Shown here: piece after piece, positions 33,764 to 43,635 of the stretch
How the letters are laid out: each line of letters begins with the position of its first letter
Numbering within the stretch: position 1 is the stretch's first letter
Source of the DNA: Pegethrix bostrychoides GSE-TBD4-15B
GTDB lineage: Bacteria; Cyanobacteriota; Cyanobacteriia; Elainellales; Elainellaceae
Length of the DNA stretch: 64,000 nt
Assembly (NCBI GenBank): GCA_019359155.1
Contig: JAHHHV010000083.1
Coordinates: 27,983 to 91,982, forward strand
Direction of reading: 5' to 3'
The notes under the pieces: generated by a model
Database searches by the model: none
What the model saw: the letters and a program-made list of their open reading frames with translations, nothing else
What the model was told of the DNA's origin: nothing
Made by a program: the position numbers and the translations under genes

Positions 33764-35749
33764 CTATCCATTGGTCAGCTCTTTCAAAACCGCCTGCGTC
33801 GCTGGATGATCCGACAGTTCCGCTGCTCGCCCTGCCTCAACTGCCTGCTGCAACAAGTCCCGGAAATTCCCCCAAACCGTTTGCGTATTCGGATGATTCT
33901 CGCCTAACTTCTCTAGGAAAATTGCGAGCGTTTGCAGATAGAGCGGTTCTGCCTCACTGTAGCGCCCTTGAGACTCGTACAACGCTGCCAGATTGTTGAG
34001 GCTTGAGGCCGTGTCGGGATGCTCTGCCCCAAGCTGGCTGCGTCTGATGTTGAGCGCATCGAGATAGAGCGGTTCTGCCTCTCCATAGCGCCCTTGAGAC
34101 TTGTACAACAATGCCAGATTGTTGAGGCTTGTGGCAGTGGAGGGATGCTCTGCCCCAAGCTGGCTGCGTCTGATGTTGAGCGCATCGAGATAGAGCGGTT
34201 CTGCCTCTCCGTAGCGCCCTTGTGAATCGTACAACCCTGCCAGATTGTTGAGGCTTGTGGCCGTGTCGGGATGCTCTGTCCCAAGCTGGCTGCGTCTGAT
34301 GTTGAGCGCATCGAGATAGAGCGGTTCTGCCTCTCCATAGCGCCCTTGTGAATCGTACAACCCTGCCAGATTGTTGAGGCTTGAAGCCGTGTCGGGATGC
34401 TCTGCCCCAAGCTGGCTGCGTCTGATGTTGAGCGCATCGAGATAGAGCGGTTCTGCCTCTCCATAGCGCCCTTGTGAATCGTACAACCCTGCCAGATTGT
34501 TGAGGCTTGTGGCCGTGTCGGGATGCTGCTTGCCAAACCGAGCTTCGGTCATCTTCAGACAGTCACCATACCATCGCTCTGCCTGCTGCCAGAGGCTCTG
34601 TCCCGCGTAGAGTCGGGCGAGGCTGGTACGCGGCCAGAGACAATCTTCATTGCTGAGCAACGCCGAATAGAACGCAGCAGCTTCAATGTGCGGCATCGTG
34701 TTTTTGGTGCGGGCAAGGTCACTTAGCGTCACGGTCTGCGGAATCGTTTTGGCAACTTTCGTCATGGCCTGTGCAAACCCATGTTGCAGCGCTGCGGCAG
34801 TGGAGAACGCTTGCAGCTTAGCCGCAAAGAACTCACGAATCAACGAATGCAGCAGATACTCGCCCGTCTCCAGCGCCGATAGCAGCGAGCTACCCACCAG
34901 CGCTAAGTCCAGAGCATCTTCTAGGTCTTCCTCATCCCACTCTGGCAAGCAGTTCACAATCAGCGCTTTCGAGATCGGAGCCAGCCCAAACAGGCTCAGC
35001 AATCCGCCGAGCTGCTGTGCCGCCTCACTCAAGCCCTGCCAACTAATCTCAAAGGCTGCCGCCAAGCTATCGCGGTAGGGCATCTCTGGAGCCACCTGCT
35101 GAAAGGCTCTGGCGCTGAGCTTCTGGGCTTCTAGCCGACTGAGCAAGGTTGACAGCGTCAGGTTTGGATGCCGCGCCAGATGTCGCCCCACCAGCTCAAT
35201 CCCCAGCGGCAACCGCCCCACCCACTCACAGAGTGTTCTGGCCGTCTCCGGTGCTGCCACCAGCCTCGCCTCACTGCCCACAAGCTGTCCCAACAGCTCT
35301 AGCGCCGCCGCCTGATCCAGCACGTCTAGCTCCAGTCGCTGCACCGGATGCCCCAACTTGGCTCTGGTGGTAATCAGCAGCCGAAACCGCGCGTCGGTGG
35401 GCAGATAAGGCCGCAGTTCTCCGTAAGCTTCAGCATCCCCCACATCATCCCAGACCAGCAATCTGGCTCCCTCTGGAATCGCGCTCAGCCACTCTCGGTA
35501 ACACCACTGCACTTTATCTGCTGCATCAAAATCCTCCGGCGGAATGGATAGCCGCATTTCCTCGCTATACGCCAGCACCTTCACCACAAGCTGTGCTGCC
35601 GAGATCCACCAGATACCACCGGGATAATCATCCCGATGTGCCTCAGCATAATGCCAAGCCAAGTCTGTTTTGCCAATGCCACCCATGCCCGTTGCTGCGG
35701 TGATTGCCAGTTGCTTAGACTGTTGCAGCAGTTGGTGCAATTCCTGCAT
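33764..35749 (-). CDS. STAND (NB-ARC) NTPase with C-terminal TPR repeats, upstream part split off
   Basis: An NLR-like architecture. Walker A GMGGIGKT at 21-28, Walker B LLVWDDV near 100, LLITTRAK (sensor/RNBS-B), LPLGIELVGRHLA (GxP region), then a helical linker and six 42-residue TPRs (five nearly identical, LNNLA.LY.SQGRY.EAEPLY). Such proteins oligomerise on ligand binding; bacterial relatives act in anti-phage immunity. The frame is open to a TGA at 35846-35848, upstream of which the N-terminal domain lies out of frame. The usual FVGREQ motif falls just before the ATG, so this ORF alone is probably incomplete. It ends in a tail repeat. Confidence 0.85.
   Translation of the reverse strand: MQELHQLLQQSKQLAITAATGMGGIGKTDLAWHYAEAHRDDYPGGIWWISAAQLVVKVLAYSEEMRLSIPPEDFDAADKVQWCYREWLSAIPEGARLLVWDDVGDAEAYGELRPYLPTDARFRLLITTRAKLGHPVQRLELDVLDQAAALELLGQLVGSEARLVAAPETARTLCEWVGRLPLGIELVGRHLARHPNLTLSTLLSRLEAQKLSARAFQQVAPEMPYRDSLAAAFEISWQGLSEAAQQLGGLLSLFGLAPISKALIVNCLPEWDEEDLEDALDLALVGSSLLSALETGEYLLHSLIREFFAAKLQAFSTAAALQHGFAQAMTKVAKTIPQTVTLSDLARTKNTMPHIEAAAFYSALLSNEDCLWPRTSLARLYAGQSLWQQAERWYGDCLKMTEARFGKQHPDTATSLNNLAGLYDSQGRYGEAEPLYLDALNIRRSQLGAEHPDTASSLNNLAGLYDSQGRYGEAEPLYLDALNIRRSQLGTEHPDTATSLNNLAGLYDSQGRYGEAEPLYLDALNIRRSQLGAEHPSTATSLNNLALLYKSQGRYGEAEPLYLDALNIRRSQLGAEHPDTASSLNNLAALYESQGRYSEAEPLYLQTLAIFLEKLGENHPNTQTVWGNFRDLLQQAVEAGRAAELSDHPATQAVLKELTNG
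33791..33832. repeat. Tail repeat copy f, in frame in the STAND gene
   Basis: Encodes AAELSDHPATQAVL at the natural C-terminus of the STAND/TPR protein, followed by KELTNG. This is the only copy attached in frame to a long gene, so it may be the source of the family. Confidence 0.8.
33920..34535 (-). repeat. 126-bp tandem repeats encoding TPRs
   Basis: Five head-to-tail units of 126 bp (42 codons) differ by only a few bases each, with the most 3' unit more diverged. Units read ATSLNNLAGLYDSQGRYGEA followed by EPLYLDALNIRRSQLGAEHP. The near-identity suggests recent expansion or gene conversion. Confidence 0.9.
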
Positions 35750-35981
35750 CTTCTGCTCTCGACCGACAAAGATCAGAGAGCCGAGGCCGGGGGCGATGTA
35801 GTAGGGGGTGCTAATCTTTGTCTGTGCCCCTCCAGACGACTCCAGTCAATCGGAGTTTGGTGGGGCAGAGGGCGCAGGATAATAATGCTGGTTGATAGTG
35901 CCCGCTTGATTCACTGTGCCGCCAGAAATATCGTTCTGATAGTTTGTGCCGCCGTAGTTGTTCTGGACTGGGCTGCTGAAA

Positions 35982-36308
35982 TCATTTATGTATATTGACA
36001 TGAATTTCTTCGGCCAGCTTTTGCGCCTCTGCCTTCAAGCTCGCGTCTTTATCCAAAACAGTATGTAGATATTCAGCCAGCTTTTGCTGATCCGCTGCCG
36101 AACCTGCTGCCGCGCTTTGCAGCAATTGATCCGTTCCCGGCTTGCCCCGCAAACATTTCTCCCAGATTAGCTTGCCAAGCTGCTTCACCTTCTCCGGCAG
36201 CTTCTCAACTGCCTTTTTGCTTAGCTCTGAACCGATACCTTCATAGAATTTATCGAGTACCGCCTTGGCAATCGGTGTTGCCAGCAGCAGCGTGATTTGT
36301 TCAATCAT
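35982..36308 (-). pseudogene. N-terminal domain of the STAND gene, cut off by a frameshift
   Basis: The 108-residue frame MIEQITLLLATPIAKAVLDK...EEIHVNIHK ends at a TGA created by an extra A (T-run 35985-35987 on the plus strand). The paralogue at 30.3 kb has CATAATGAT where this has CATAAATGAT. Removing the A continues the frame into NDFSSPVQNNYGGTNYQ and a Gly/Asn-rich linker up to the second lesion, an in-frame TGA at 35846-35848, after which FVGREQ and the NB-ARC follow. The helical domain probably serves as an effector-associated or oligomerisation module. Confidence 0.75.
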
Positions 36309-36414
36309 GGGGGATCACAGAACGCTTTCCACTGTTCTACCCCATTTGTCGGCGCTTTTCCGTAAAACTGGCAATCTTGGCCTCAAAACATTGAGCTATC
36401 GTTCTCAAAGCCCT

Positions 36415-36622
36415 AACGTTTGACTTCAGAACTCGGCTTCCCAACCTTTTAGCTCGACCACTCGACCTCAGAGCCGCAATCACCGAGTTCCGAACCCGAA
36501 GCCTGCACCTTTTAGCTCGACGCTTCCACTTCAAAACAGCAATCACCGAGTTCCGAACCCAAAGCCCGCACCTTTTAGCTCAACGCTTCGACTTCAAAAC
36601 AGCAATCACCGAGTTCCGAACT
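36415..36622 (-). repeat. 63-bp tandem repeat array upstream of the STAND locus
   Basis: Three head-to-tail 63-bp units (about 36446-36620), each CCTTTTAGCTCGAC...GAGTTCCGAAC on the plus strand, follow a degenerate unit. On the minus strand each unit equals three heptads such as KVRALGSELGDC and CFEVEAS, but each contains an in-frame TAA. The array lies about 110 bases upstream of the STAND N-terminal ATG and abuts the 3' end of fumC. It is related to the array at 30.8 kb. Confidence 0.8.
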
Positions 36623-36626
36623 TGAG

Positions 36627-38021
36627 TCAAGTCCCCAGCATCGCCTCAGGCCGCACCAGCCGCTCAAACTCCTCGCCGCTCAGCAAGCCCAGCTCAACGC
36701 AGGCGGCCTTGAGGCTGCTGCCATCAGCAAAGGCTTTTTTGGCGACTTTAGCCGCCGCGTCATAGCCAATATGCGGATTCAGCGCCGTCACCAGCATCAG
36801 CGAGTTCGCCAGGAATTGCTCAATCTGCGGCAGATTAGGTTGCAGATCAACCACCAGATAGTCGGTAAACGAGGCGGAAGCATCAGCCAGCAGCCGAATT
36901 GAGTTCAGCAAATTAAAAATGATCACAGGCTTAAACACATTCAGCTCAAAGTTACCCTGACTCGCCGCAAAGCCAATCGCCGCATCGTTGCCCATCACCT
37001 GCACCCCCACCATCGTCATCGCCTCGCACTGAGTCGGATTAACCTTACCCGGCATAATCGAAGACCCCGGCTCGTTTTCCGGCAGCCGCAGCTCGCCCAG
37101 CCCGCAGCGTGGCCCTGACCCCATCCAGCGAATATCGTTAGCAATTTTGATCAGCGAAGCCGCCAGCGTTTTCAGTGCCCCACTGCACATGCAGATCGCA
37201 TCATGAGCAGCCAGAGCCGCAAACTTATTGGGAGCCGAGACAAACGGCAGGCCAGTGATGCGGCCAATTTCGGCGGCAACGCGCTCGGCAAACCCAGCCG
37301 GGGCGTTAAGTCCCGTCCCAACTGCCGTCCCGCCAATCGCCAGCTCGTACAGATCGGGCAGGCTCGCCTGAAGGCGGGCAATATCTTTGTCCAGCTGCGA
37401 GACATAGGCCGAAAACTCCTGCCCCAGCGTCAGCGGCACGGCATCCATCAAGTGCGTCCGGCCAATTTTGATAATCGGCGCAAAGGTCACGGCTTTCTCC
37501 TGCAATGCATCTCGCAGTTTAATCAGTGCTGGCAACAACCGCTGCGTAATCTGCTCAACGGCAGCAATATGCATCGCAGTTGGGAACGTATCGTTAGACG
37601 ACTGCGACATATTCACATGATCATTCGGGTGAACAGGAATTTTGCTGCCCATCACGCCACCCGCCAGCTGAATCGCCCGATTTGAAATCACCTCGTTAGC
37701 GTTCATGTTGCTCTGCGTGCCGCTGCCCGTCTGCCAAATCCGCAGCGGAAAATGCGCGTCCAGCTCACCCGAAATCACCTGATCAGCAGCCTGGATAATC
37801 AACCGGGCGGTTTCGGGCGGCAGCTTGCCCAAATCGCAGTTGACAGCCGCTGCCGCCTGCTTCAAAATCCCCAGAGCGCGAATTAGCTCACGCGGCATTC
37901 GATCCTCGCCAATCGCAAAATATTTCAGCGACCGCTGGGTTTGAGCGCCCCAATAGCGAGTCGCCTCAACGGCAATTTCGCCCATGCTGTCGGATTCGAT
38001 GCGGGTGGCGGGCTGAGTCAT
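36627..38021 (-). CDS. fumC: Class II fumarate hydratase
   Basis: FumC hydrates fumarate to malate in the cytosol. The 464-residue protein has [25 protein letters not shown], the TGLNAPAGF region and the signature [13 protein letters not shown] with the catalytic serine loop. ATG 38021 (MTQPATR) is chosen because a CAGGAGA site lies 7-13 bases upstream. Length is normal. It is monocistronic by context; downstream lies the repeat array of the accessory region. Confidence 0.97.
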   Translation of the reverse strand: MTQPATRIESDSMGEIAVEATRYWGAQTQRSLKYFAIGEDRMPRELIRALGILKQAAAAVNCDLGKLPPETARLIIQAADQVISGELDAHFPLRIWQTGSGTQSNMNANEVISNRAIQLAGGVMGSKIPVHPNDHVNMSQSSNDTFPTAMHIAAVEQITQRLLPALIKLRDALQEKAVTFAPIIKIGRTHLMDAVPLTLGQEFSAYVSQLDKDIARLQASLPDLYELAIGGTAVGTGLNAPAGFAERVAAEIGRITGLPFVSAPNKFAALAAHDAICMCSGALKTLAASLIKIANDIRWMGSGPRCGLGELRLPENEPGSSIMPGKVNPTQCEAMTMVGVQVMGNDAAIGFAASQGNFELNVFKPVIIFNLLNSIRLLADASASFTDYLVVDLQPNLPQIEQFLANSLMLVTALNPHIGYDAAAKVAKKAFADGSSLKAACVELGLLSGEEFERLVRPEAMLGT

Positions 38022-38292
38022 CGGGCTATTCTCCTGAACCAATGCCTGATTTTAGATTGCAATCTAGCAATTTTGTCGATGCTTCTCAGCCAACCCGCAG
38101 CGCGCCATAATTTCGGTGATTGTACTGGTGATTGTACTTGCGCCCACCTAAACAGTATGCAGCATCGCTGGCTGGCGGTGAGCAATGCCAAAGTAGCCCG
38201 ACTGGTCTGGCGCAATCAGCTCGGTTTCGGCAGCAAATCGCGCCTGTGATCTAGCGGTGGCTCATGTCTTCTAGCTGCCTTCTAGCTATCTT

Positions 38293-41200
38293 CTAGCTGC
38301 CAACTTGTTCCGGAACGCTATCCGGCAAGCCGAGCTGCTGTTTGAGCGCTGCGGGCACGTTAATTGCGGCATCTAAGCCACGCACGTTTTGCCAGCGGGT
38401 GCGCTCGCTCCACTTCACGTCGCCCGTAATCTGGTCGCTCAAGTCAGCGCCGATGAAGCTGGCGCTGTCGAGGTCGGCTCCACAGAGGTCGGCTCCGGTG
38501 AGTTCGGCGCTGTTGAGGCTGGCTCCCTGTAAATTTGCGCCACAGAGCACAGAGTCACTCAGATCCGTGCCAATCAGATCAGCGTTGCTGAGGTCGGCGC
38601 CGCGTAGATTCACCTCGCTGAGGTTGGCTCCATGCAGGTTGGCACCGCTGAGATCGACCTGCTCTAGATCGGCGCTGCTGAGGTTGGCGCCGCTGAGGCT
38701 GGCTCCAATCAAATAGGCGCGGCTCAGGGTCGCCCCTTGCAGGCTGGCTCCGCGCAGATAGGCACCGCTGAGATCCACATCGCGCAGATCGGCAAGGCTG
38801 AGGCTGGCTCCAATCAGGTTAGCGCCGCTGAGGTCGGCACCGCTGAGGCTGGCGTTGCTCAGGTCAGCGCCGCGCAAGTCAGCTCCAATCAGGTTGGCAC
38901 CGCGCAGATCGGCGTTGCTGAGGTCGGCTCCGGCCAGATTTGCTCCCACTAGGTTGGCGCGACTCAGATTCGCGCCGCGCAGGTTCGCGCCGTTCAGGTT
39001 GGCACAGCGCAGGTCGGCGTTGCTGAGGTTCACGCCGCTGAGGTTGACCCCAGTCAGCGTCACGCCGCTGAGGTTGGCGCTGCTCAGGTAAGGCCCGACA
39101 ATCACCCGAAACGCATGGGGCGAGACGCAGTGGCTATAGCCGATGATTTGCAAGAGCCGCTGGGGGCGGAACTCCGGCATTCCCTGTCGTCCACAGGGAT
39201 GAAAGGTGATCTGGCCTTGCAGCGACTGATGGGCGAGGGCATAGCCATAGAGCTGAAGCAGCAGAATCATTGCGTTCAGTCCGGCATAGACATCCACTTG
39301 CCGCTGCCCCAACTGCCGACTGCGCTGACCCAGCAGCCGCATTGCCTTTTGAGCCAAGTTTTCGGGTGGTGCATCTACAAATTCGCCGTTCGCCCAGCTC
39401 AAATAAAACTTCTCTAGCCGCTGAAACAGCAGCACCAGATCGACATCCGGGTTGGCGTTAAGCAGCACCATCAAATATTCGGTCATCTCCGGCGATAGGC
39501 CACCGTAGCCTAGCAGGTCGTAAATTTGCCAGGGCAAACTTTCTGGCGAAACCAGCAGCTCCTGCCGCTGACGATGCCGGAAGCTGACCGTCCAGTCTTC
39601 CAGCGACTCATGCAGACAGCGGCTGCAAAACAGTTTGCCAAAGCTATTGTGATTAAACCGCAGGTAGCTCTTGCCCTCACAGCTGTAGATCGTCACCAGC
39701 GCGTTGGTGAGCGGCTGCTGAAGCTGCGTTTCTATCTCGGCAATCAGTGCCCCCGTACCTTCCACCGCCTGAAGCCGCAGCCCCAGGCTCTCCAGCGGCA
39801 CAGATTCCAGGCCAGTCTGCACCGTCCAGAGTCCGGCTTCGGCCAGCAGCCGTCGCAGCGTCTCGATTTCAGCAGGCGACAGCGCCCGGTTCAGCAGTCC
39901 GGGCTGCTGCTGGGTGAGCGCCCAGTAGAAGATCTGCTGATAGAGCAGAAATTTGGCGCGGTCGCCGCTGGTCTGGCTCAGCGCGTCGAGCTTCAGCCCG
40001 CCGTCGCGGTACATGGCTGCAAAAAAGTACAGCATCAGCGGTTCGCGGGGCAAGTCCTGGCTGGATTCGGGCAGATCCAGCGTTTGCAGAATCTGCTTTA
40101 AGCCTGAAGCCTCTGTCTGTGTTGGCCTTTCCCACTGCGTCAGCTTTCCCCACTGCGTCAGCCTTTCCCACTGCGTTAGCCACTGGGTTTGCAGAGCATC
40201 GTTAAACGGCAGAATCTCGACTCGCGCTAAGTTGGGCGGCAGCAGGCGACCCAGATTTTGAATCATCAGCGAACGCCCGGTCAAAATCAGCCGATGTCCC
40301 ATGCCCGGATGGCTGGCGCAGCTTTCCTGAAACCGCCCCACCTGCTGAAAAAACTGCTCCAGGCTATGCGCTGCTTCCAGATGCAGTTCGCTAAAGCCAT
40401 CCAAAATAAATAAAAAGCGGCTCTGCGGCTGAGTCAGCCAGTCTGGATCATCCCGCAGCGGAGTCGGCATCGCCTGCTGCAAAAACGCCTCAACGCTATC
40501 GCCCGCCCAGTGCAGGTCTTGCAGCGAAATCAGAATGGGTGTCCAGCGCGGATATTCCTGCTGACGCACCCAGTCGGCAAAGATGCGGCAAAAGCTGGTC
40601 TTGCCGCGCCCAAAGCCAGCCTGGAGCAGCATCACCTCAGCGCTATCCCGACTGAGCTGCGTTCGCACCCAGTCGGCCAAATCAACGGGCGGCTGATCGA
40701 GGTTGGGTTCGCCGTCACGGTTTAGCGGCTGAGCTTGCAGCGGCACGTAGATTTCGCGCAGGCTAAACGACTCGTTGAAGACAAGCTCCGTAGGGCGAGC
40801 GGCAATTTGGTCATCTAGATAAGCCTCTATGCTGTGACGGCGCTCGATTCGGCTCAGCTCAGTCTCATGGTAGCAAGCCAGCCAGCGCATCGATGCCCCG
40901 ACTGCTTCTAGAGCAGGCAAAAGGCGCGAGCTGGTTTCTTGGGCAATTTGACTGACGGCTTGGCGCAGCTCGGCAGGCGGAACGCCGTTTTGCTGGAGCC
41001 AGCTGGCGAAGTGGCGATTGAACCGCGCCGCTAGCTCTGAGTTGGGAAAGTCAACGAGCACCTGACGGCTATCGAGTGCTGGCAGCGGCTCTAGCGTTGG
41101 TCGATGCTCAGCCGAGCTTTCAGGCTCAGACAAATCAGCAGACTCTAGCGGCCAGAGCGGCAGGGCGGCAAAGATCCGGTCGAGATAGACTGCCTGCGCC

Positions 41201-41454
41201 ATCAGCCCAACTGCCTGCGTCAGCGTCACCTGAGGCTGCTGCCGCAAAAATACCGTCACCAGTGGCTGAAACGGCTGACCGCAGGCGAGCAGCTCAGAAA
41301 TCGGAAGGGTGAGCGCCGCAAACAGCGAACTGCCTTGCTCCAAGCTGTTCCACAATGCGTCGGAGCGCGTGATTTGGGGGGTGATCAGGGGGGCTGCGCC
41401 GGAGCGAAGCTGCTGCAGTTCTGCTTGAAAAAGCGTCCAGATCTGCATCGTCAT
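38293..41454 (-). CDS. NACHT-like P-loop NTPase with C-terminal pentapeptide repeats
   Basis: 1053 residues from ATG 41454 (GAGAGG site 5 bases upstream). An N-terminal helical region (1-250) precedes an NTPase: Walker [10 protein letters not shown] near 279-287, Walker [11 protein letters not shown] near 348-357 and LILTGRS after it, the NACHT order. A helical middle with a small repeat ([17 protein letters not shown]) leads to about 230 residues of A(N/D)LXX pentapeptides. This family is common in cyanobacteria, and NACHT proteins can be immune sensors, but this one has no proven role. It is intact and stands alone between fumC and a solute-binding gene. Confidence 0.85.
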   Translation of the reverse strand: MTMQIWTLFQAELQQLRSGAAPLITPQITRSDALWNSLEQGSSLFAALTLPISELLACGQPFQPLVTVFLRQQPQVTLTQAVGLMAQAVYLDRIFAALPLWPLESADLSEPESSAEHRPTLEPLPALDSRQVLVDFPNSELAARFNRHFASWLQQNGVPPAELRQAVSQIAQETSSRLLPALEAVGASMRWLACYHETELSRIERRHSIEAYLDDQIAARPTELVFNESFSLREIYVPLQAQPLNRDGEPNLDQPPVDLADWVRTQLSRDSAEVMLLQAGFGRGKTSFCRIFADWVRQQEYPRWTPILISLQDLHWAGDSVEAFLQQAMPTPLRDDPDWLTQPQSRFLFILDGFSELHLEAAHSLEQFFQQVGRFQESCASHPGMGHRLILTGRSLMIQNLGRLLPPNLARVEILPFNDALQTQWLTQWERLTQWGKLTQWERPTQTEASGLKQILQTLDLPESSQDLPREPLMLYFFAAMYRDGGLKLDALSQTSGDRAKFLLYQQIFYWALTQQQPGLLNRALSPAEIETLRRLLAEAGLWTVQTGLESVPLESLGLRLQAVEGTGALIAEIETQLQQPLTNALVTIYSCEGKSYLRFNHNSFGKLFCSRCLHESLEDWTVSFRHRQRQELLVSPESLPWQIYDLLGYGGLSPEMTEYLMVLLNANPDVDLVLLFQRLEKFYLSWANGEFVDAPPENLAQKAMRLLGQRSRQLGQRQVDVYAGLNAMILLLQLYGYALAHQSLQGQITFHPCGRQGMPEFRPQRLLQIIGYSHCVSPHAFRVIVGPYLSSANLSGVTLTGVNLSGVNLSNADLRCANLNGANLRGANLSRANLVGANLAGADLSNADLRGANLIGADLRGADLSNASLSGADLSGANLIGASLSLADLRDVDLSGAYLRGASLQGATLSRAYLIGASLSGANLSSADLEQVDLSGANLHGANLSEVNLRGADLSNADLIGTDLSDSVLCGANLQGASLNSAELTGADLCGADLDSASFIGADLSDQITGDVKWSERTRWQNVRGLDAAINVPAALKQQLGLPDSVPEQVGS

Positions 41455-41504
41455 AGCGACCTCTCCAGAGAATGCGTCGTGGATGCCACATTGAAAGTAG
41501 CTCA

Positions 41505-41760
41505 CTTTCGGCTACCGCAGCAAGAACCCACATGAATTGTTAAGATGGCTAAACTCATCCAAGAAGTGCTCTCCAGTCGCCGGTTCTACGACCCCATACA
41601 GCCCCATACAGAGCCCCATACAGTCCCATACAGATAGGTGGCCTTGAACTGCCATTGCACGTTGCCTTTGGGCTTCACCTCTTTTGCTGTGATCTTGCGT
41701 CCAATCTCAGGGAATTGGTATTAAACTCAACCTAAATACAGGCTGAATCATCGGCTCAAC
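41505..41760. other. Intergenic gap with tandem CCCCATACAG units and a possible gene remnant
   Basis: Four imperfect copies of CCCCATACAG lie at about 41591-41633. On the minus strand a short frame at 41588-41720 reads FPEIGRKITAKEVKPKG, then NVQWQFKATY, which is protein-like but has no start and no recognised family. A plus-strand 30-codon frame from 41545 is also open. I call no gene. Confidence 0.4.
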
Positions 41761-43176
41761 CTACAGCGCAGGCTTGGCGGCAGGGATTCTGGTTGAGCGT
41801 CCCACCTGGATCTTAGTTCGTTCTGGTTTGATGGCTCCCGTGTAGTCAATCGTCCAGACATCGTAGATCCCAACCGCATCGCCGGCCTGGTTGAAGTCGA
41901 GCGTGCCGCTGGTGCCCTGGTAGTTAATATCCTTGCCTTCGCGCACTAGCGCCAGTGCCTGACAGATATCGCTGACTTCAACGCCCGGATCGCTAGCCAC
42001 CTCAGTCATCTTGCCCCGAATCGCGTTGCCGCTGGTGCTCTGTGCGGCTTCTGCGGCCAGCACGACGACAGCTGCCGCATCCCAAGTGTTTGGATCGTAG
42101 AGACCTGGTTCGCGGTCGAATCTCTGTTTGTATAGCTCCCGAAACTGGGGTAGTGCATTGCTGCTACTCAGCGAGATGCCCCAAGAGTTAGAGGCATTGT
42201 AGCGTCCATCGGGTGAGATGCCGACCCGCCTCGCTAAACCGTCGGTTCTCATACTGGCTGACAAGAGCGCTTTCGTAGCACCGCTCCAGATGCCGGACTC
42301 GAAGGCGGCTTTGAGCAAATCTCCACCTAGCTCAGGCTGCGCTACAACCAGCACAGCATCGGGCTGCTCAGAAAATGCGCTCACCAAATCAATGCTGTAG
42401 ATACTCGCATCGGGGCTGTAGCGAATCACCTGAAGCGGTGCAGGGTCGCCGAGCTGTTTAGCGGTTTCCGTAAAAGCCTGAATAATGCTGTTGCCGTAGT
42501 CGTTGTCGATGGCTAGAATCTTCACGGTTTTGAGATTCTTCTGCTGAGCGAGTCGCGCTAACGCTTCACCTTGCAGTTGCTCAGGCGGCATTGTCCGAAA
42601 CCAGTAGCCTTCGAACTGACCCTTGAGGGCGCGCTGGGTCAGGATGGCGTTGGCGCTGGCTGGCGAGATCTGGACGATCTGATCTTTGACAGCTAAATCG
42701 ACAGTGGCATTAGAAACCTCGCTGCCAATTGCGCCAATGACTGCTCCAACGCCGTTATTGGCCAGTCGGGTCATGGCCGCTTTGCCTGCGGTCGCGTTGC
42801 TTTGGTCATCTTCTAAGAACAGCTGCACGGCCTGCCCAGTCACGCCTCCACAGCTATTGACAGTTTCAACCAGCAGGCTAGTGCTGTCCTGCATCGAGCG
42901 CCCATAGCGCGCCAGCTCTCCAGAGAGCGAAAACAGCATTCCCAGCTTCAGCGGTGCCGCCGCAGCTGAGGGAGGCTGCTCAGCGTTGGGCTGCGGCTGA
43001 AACGGGTTTTGCCAAGGATTATCAAAAAATCGGTCAATTGAGTCTGTGACCTGTTCCAACGTGATCGGCAGGGCGTTACAGCCCGTCAGGCTCAGCAGCA
43101 GCAGCCAGCCTAGAGCGCGATGTAGGCGCACAGCCAGCGGGGTCTGATGGCAACGAGATCGAATCGGTGGAGTCAT
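41761..43176 (-). CDS. ABC transporter substrate-binding lipoprotein (LivK/Peripla_BP_6 type)
   Basis: 471 residues with a lipoprotein signal (LLLLSLTGC, lipobox Cys near 33), then a type I periplasmic binding fold: LGMLFSLSGELARYGRSMQ, LFLEDDQSNATAGKAAMTRL and VGAIGSEVS. This is the branched-chain amino acid/amide receptor group, but the ligand cannot be read from the sequence. No permease or ATPase genes of this system are adjacent, so it may feed a distant transporter or act as a sensor. Confidence 0.92.
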   Translation of the reverse strand: MTPPIRSRCHQTPLAVRLHRALGWLLLLSLTGCNALPITLEQVTDSIDRFFDNPWQNPFQPQPNAEQPPSAAAAPLKLGMLFSLSGELARYGRSMQDSTSLLVETVNSCGGVTGQAVQLFLEDDQSNATAGKAAMTRLANNGVGAVIGAIGSEVSNATVDLAVKDQIVQISPASANAILTQRALKGQFEGYWFRTMPPEQLQGEALARLAQQKNLKTVKILAIDNDYGNSIIQAFTETAKQLGDPAPLQVIRYSPDASIYSIDLVSAFSEQPDAVLVVAQPELGGDLLKAAFESGIWSGATKALLSASMRTDGLARRVGISPDGRYNASNSWGISLSSSNALPQFRELYKQRFDREPGLYDPNTWDAAAVVVLAAEAAQSTSGNAIRGKMTEVASDPGVEVSDICQALALVREGKDINYQGTSGTLDFNQAGDAVGIYDVWTIDYTGAIKPERTKIQVGRSTRIPAAKPAL

Positions 43177-43635
43177 GAGTTTTGCGACCTGGTGCAGAGC
43201 CTTGATTCAGGGAAGCTCAATAAAAGCTGGATCATATAAAAGCTGGATAATTAAAGATGCAGACCGCCGTACTTTATACGAAGCTAGGAACTGACCAACC
43301 GGATCAACCGTCGCAGGAACTTACCCAATGGCGATGAGTTGAACGCTCAACCTCAGAGTAGCGACTCAGCTTGAAATCAGCCAGTCATGCAGCAGGCGAT
43401 ACCGGGGCGATACCCAAAACTCTCTGCGGCTCACAGTTGCCTCAAAAATCAAAGTATGCAAACCTGTTTTGCTAGGTCTGGCTCTAAATTCACCTCGACT
43501 CATCCTCAACTCCTTGAGAGACTGATTGAGATTTATCAACGTCTTGTCTCAAAGTCTTGTAACTTGAAATCTAGCGTTCAAGTTTCTAGTTTAAAACTGC
43601 CGTCATTTATGATCTATATGAGATCTGGAGCCATT

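Noticed and set aside
33913..34536. 207-codon minus-strand frame with repeated SIPTRPQASTIW
   Set aside because: Alternative frame of the 126-bp TPR tandem repeat; stays open only because the unit length is a multiple of three.
36337..36546. 69-codon Arg-rich minus-strand ORF
   Set aside because: Consists of the 63-bp repeat array read in one frame; not a plausible protein.
41545..41637. Plus-strand 30-codon frame beginning MAKLIQEVLSSRRF
   Set aside because: Runs into the CCCCATACAG tandem repeat and stops; no ribosome-binding site and no recognised homologue.
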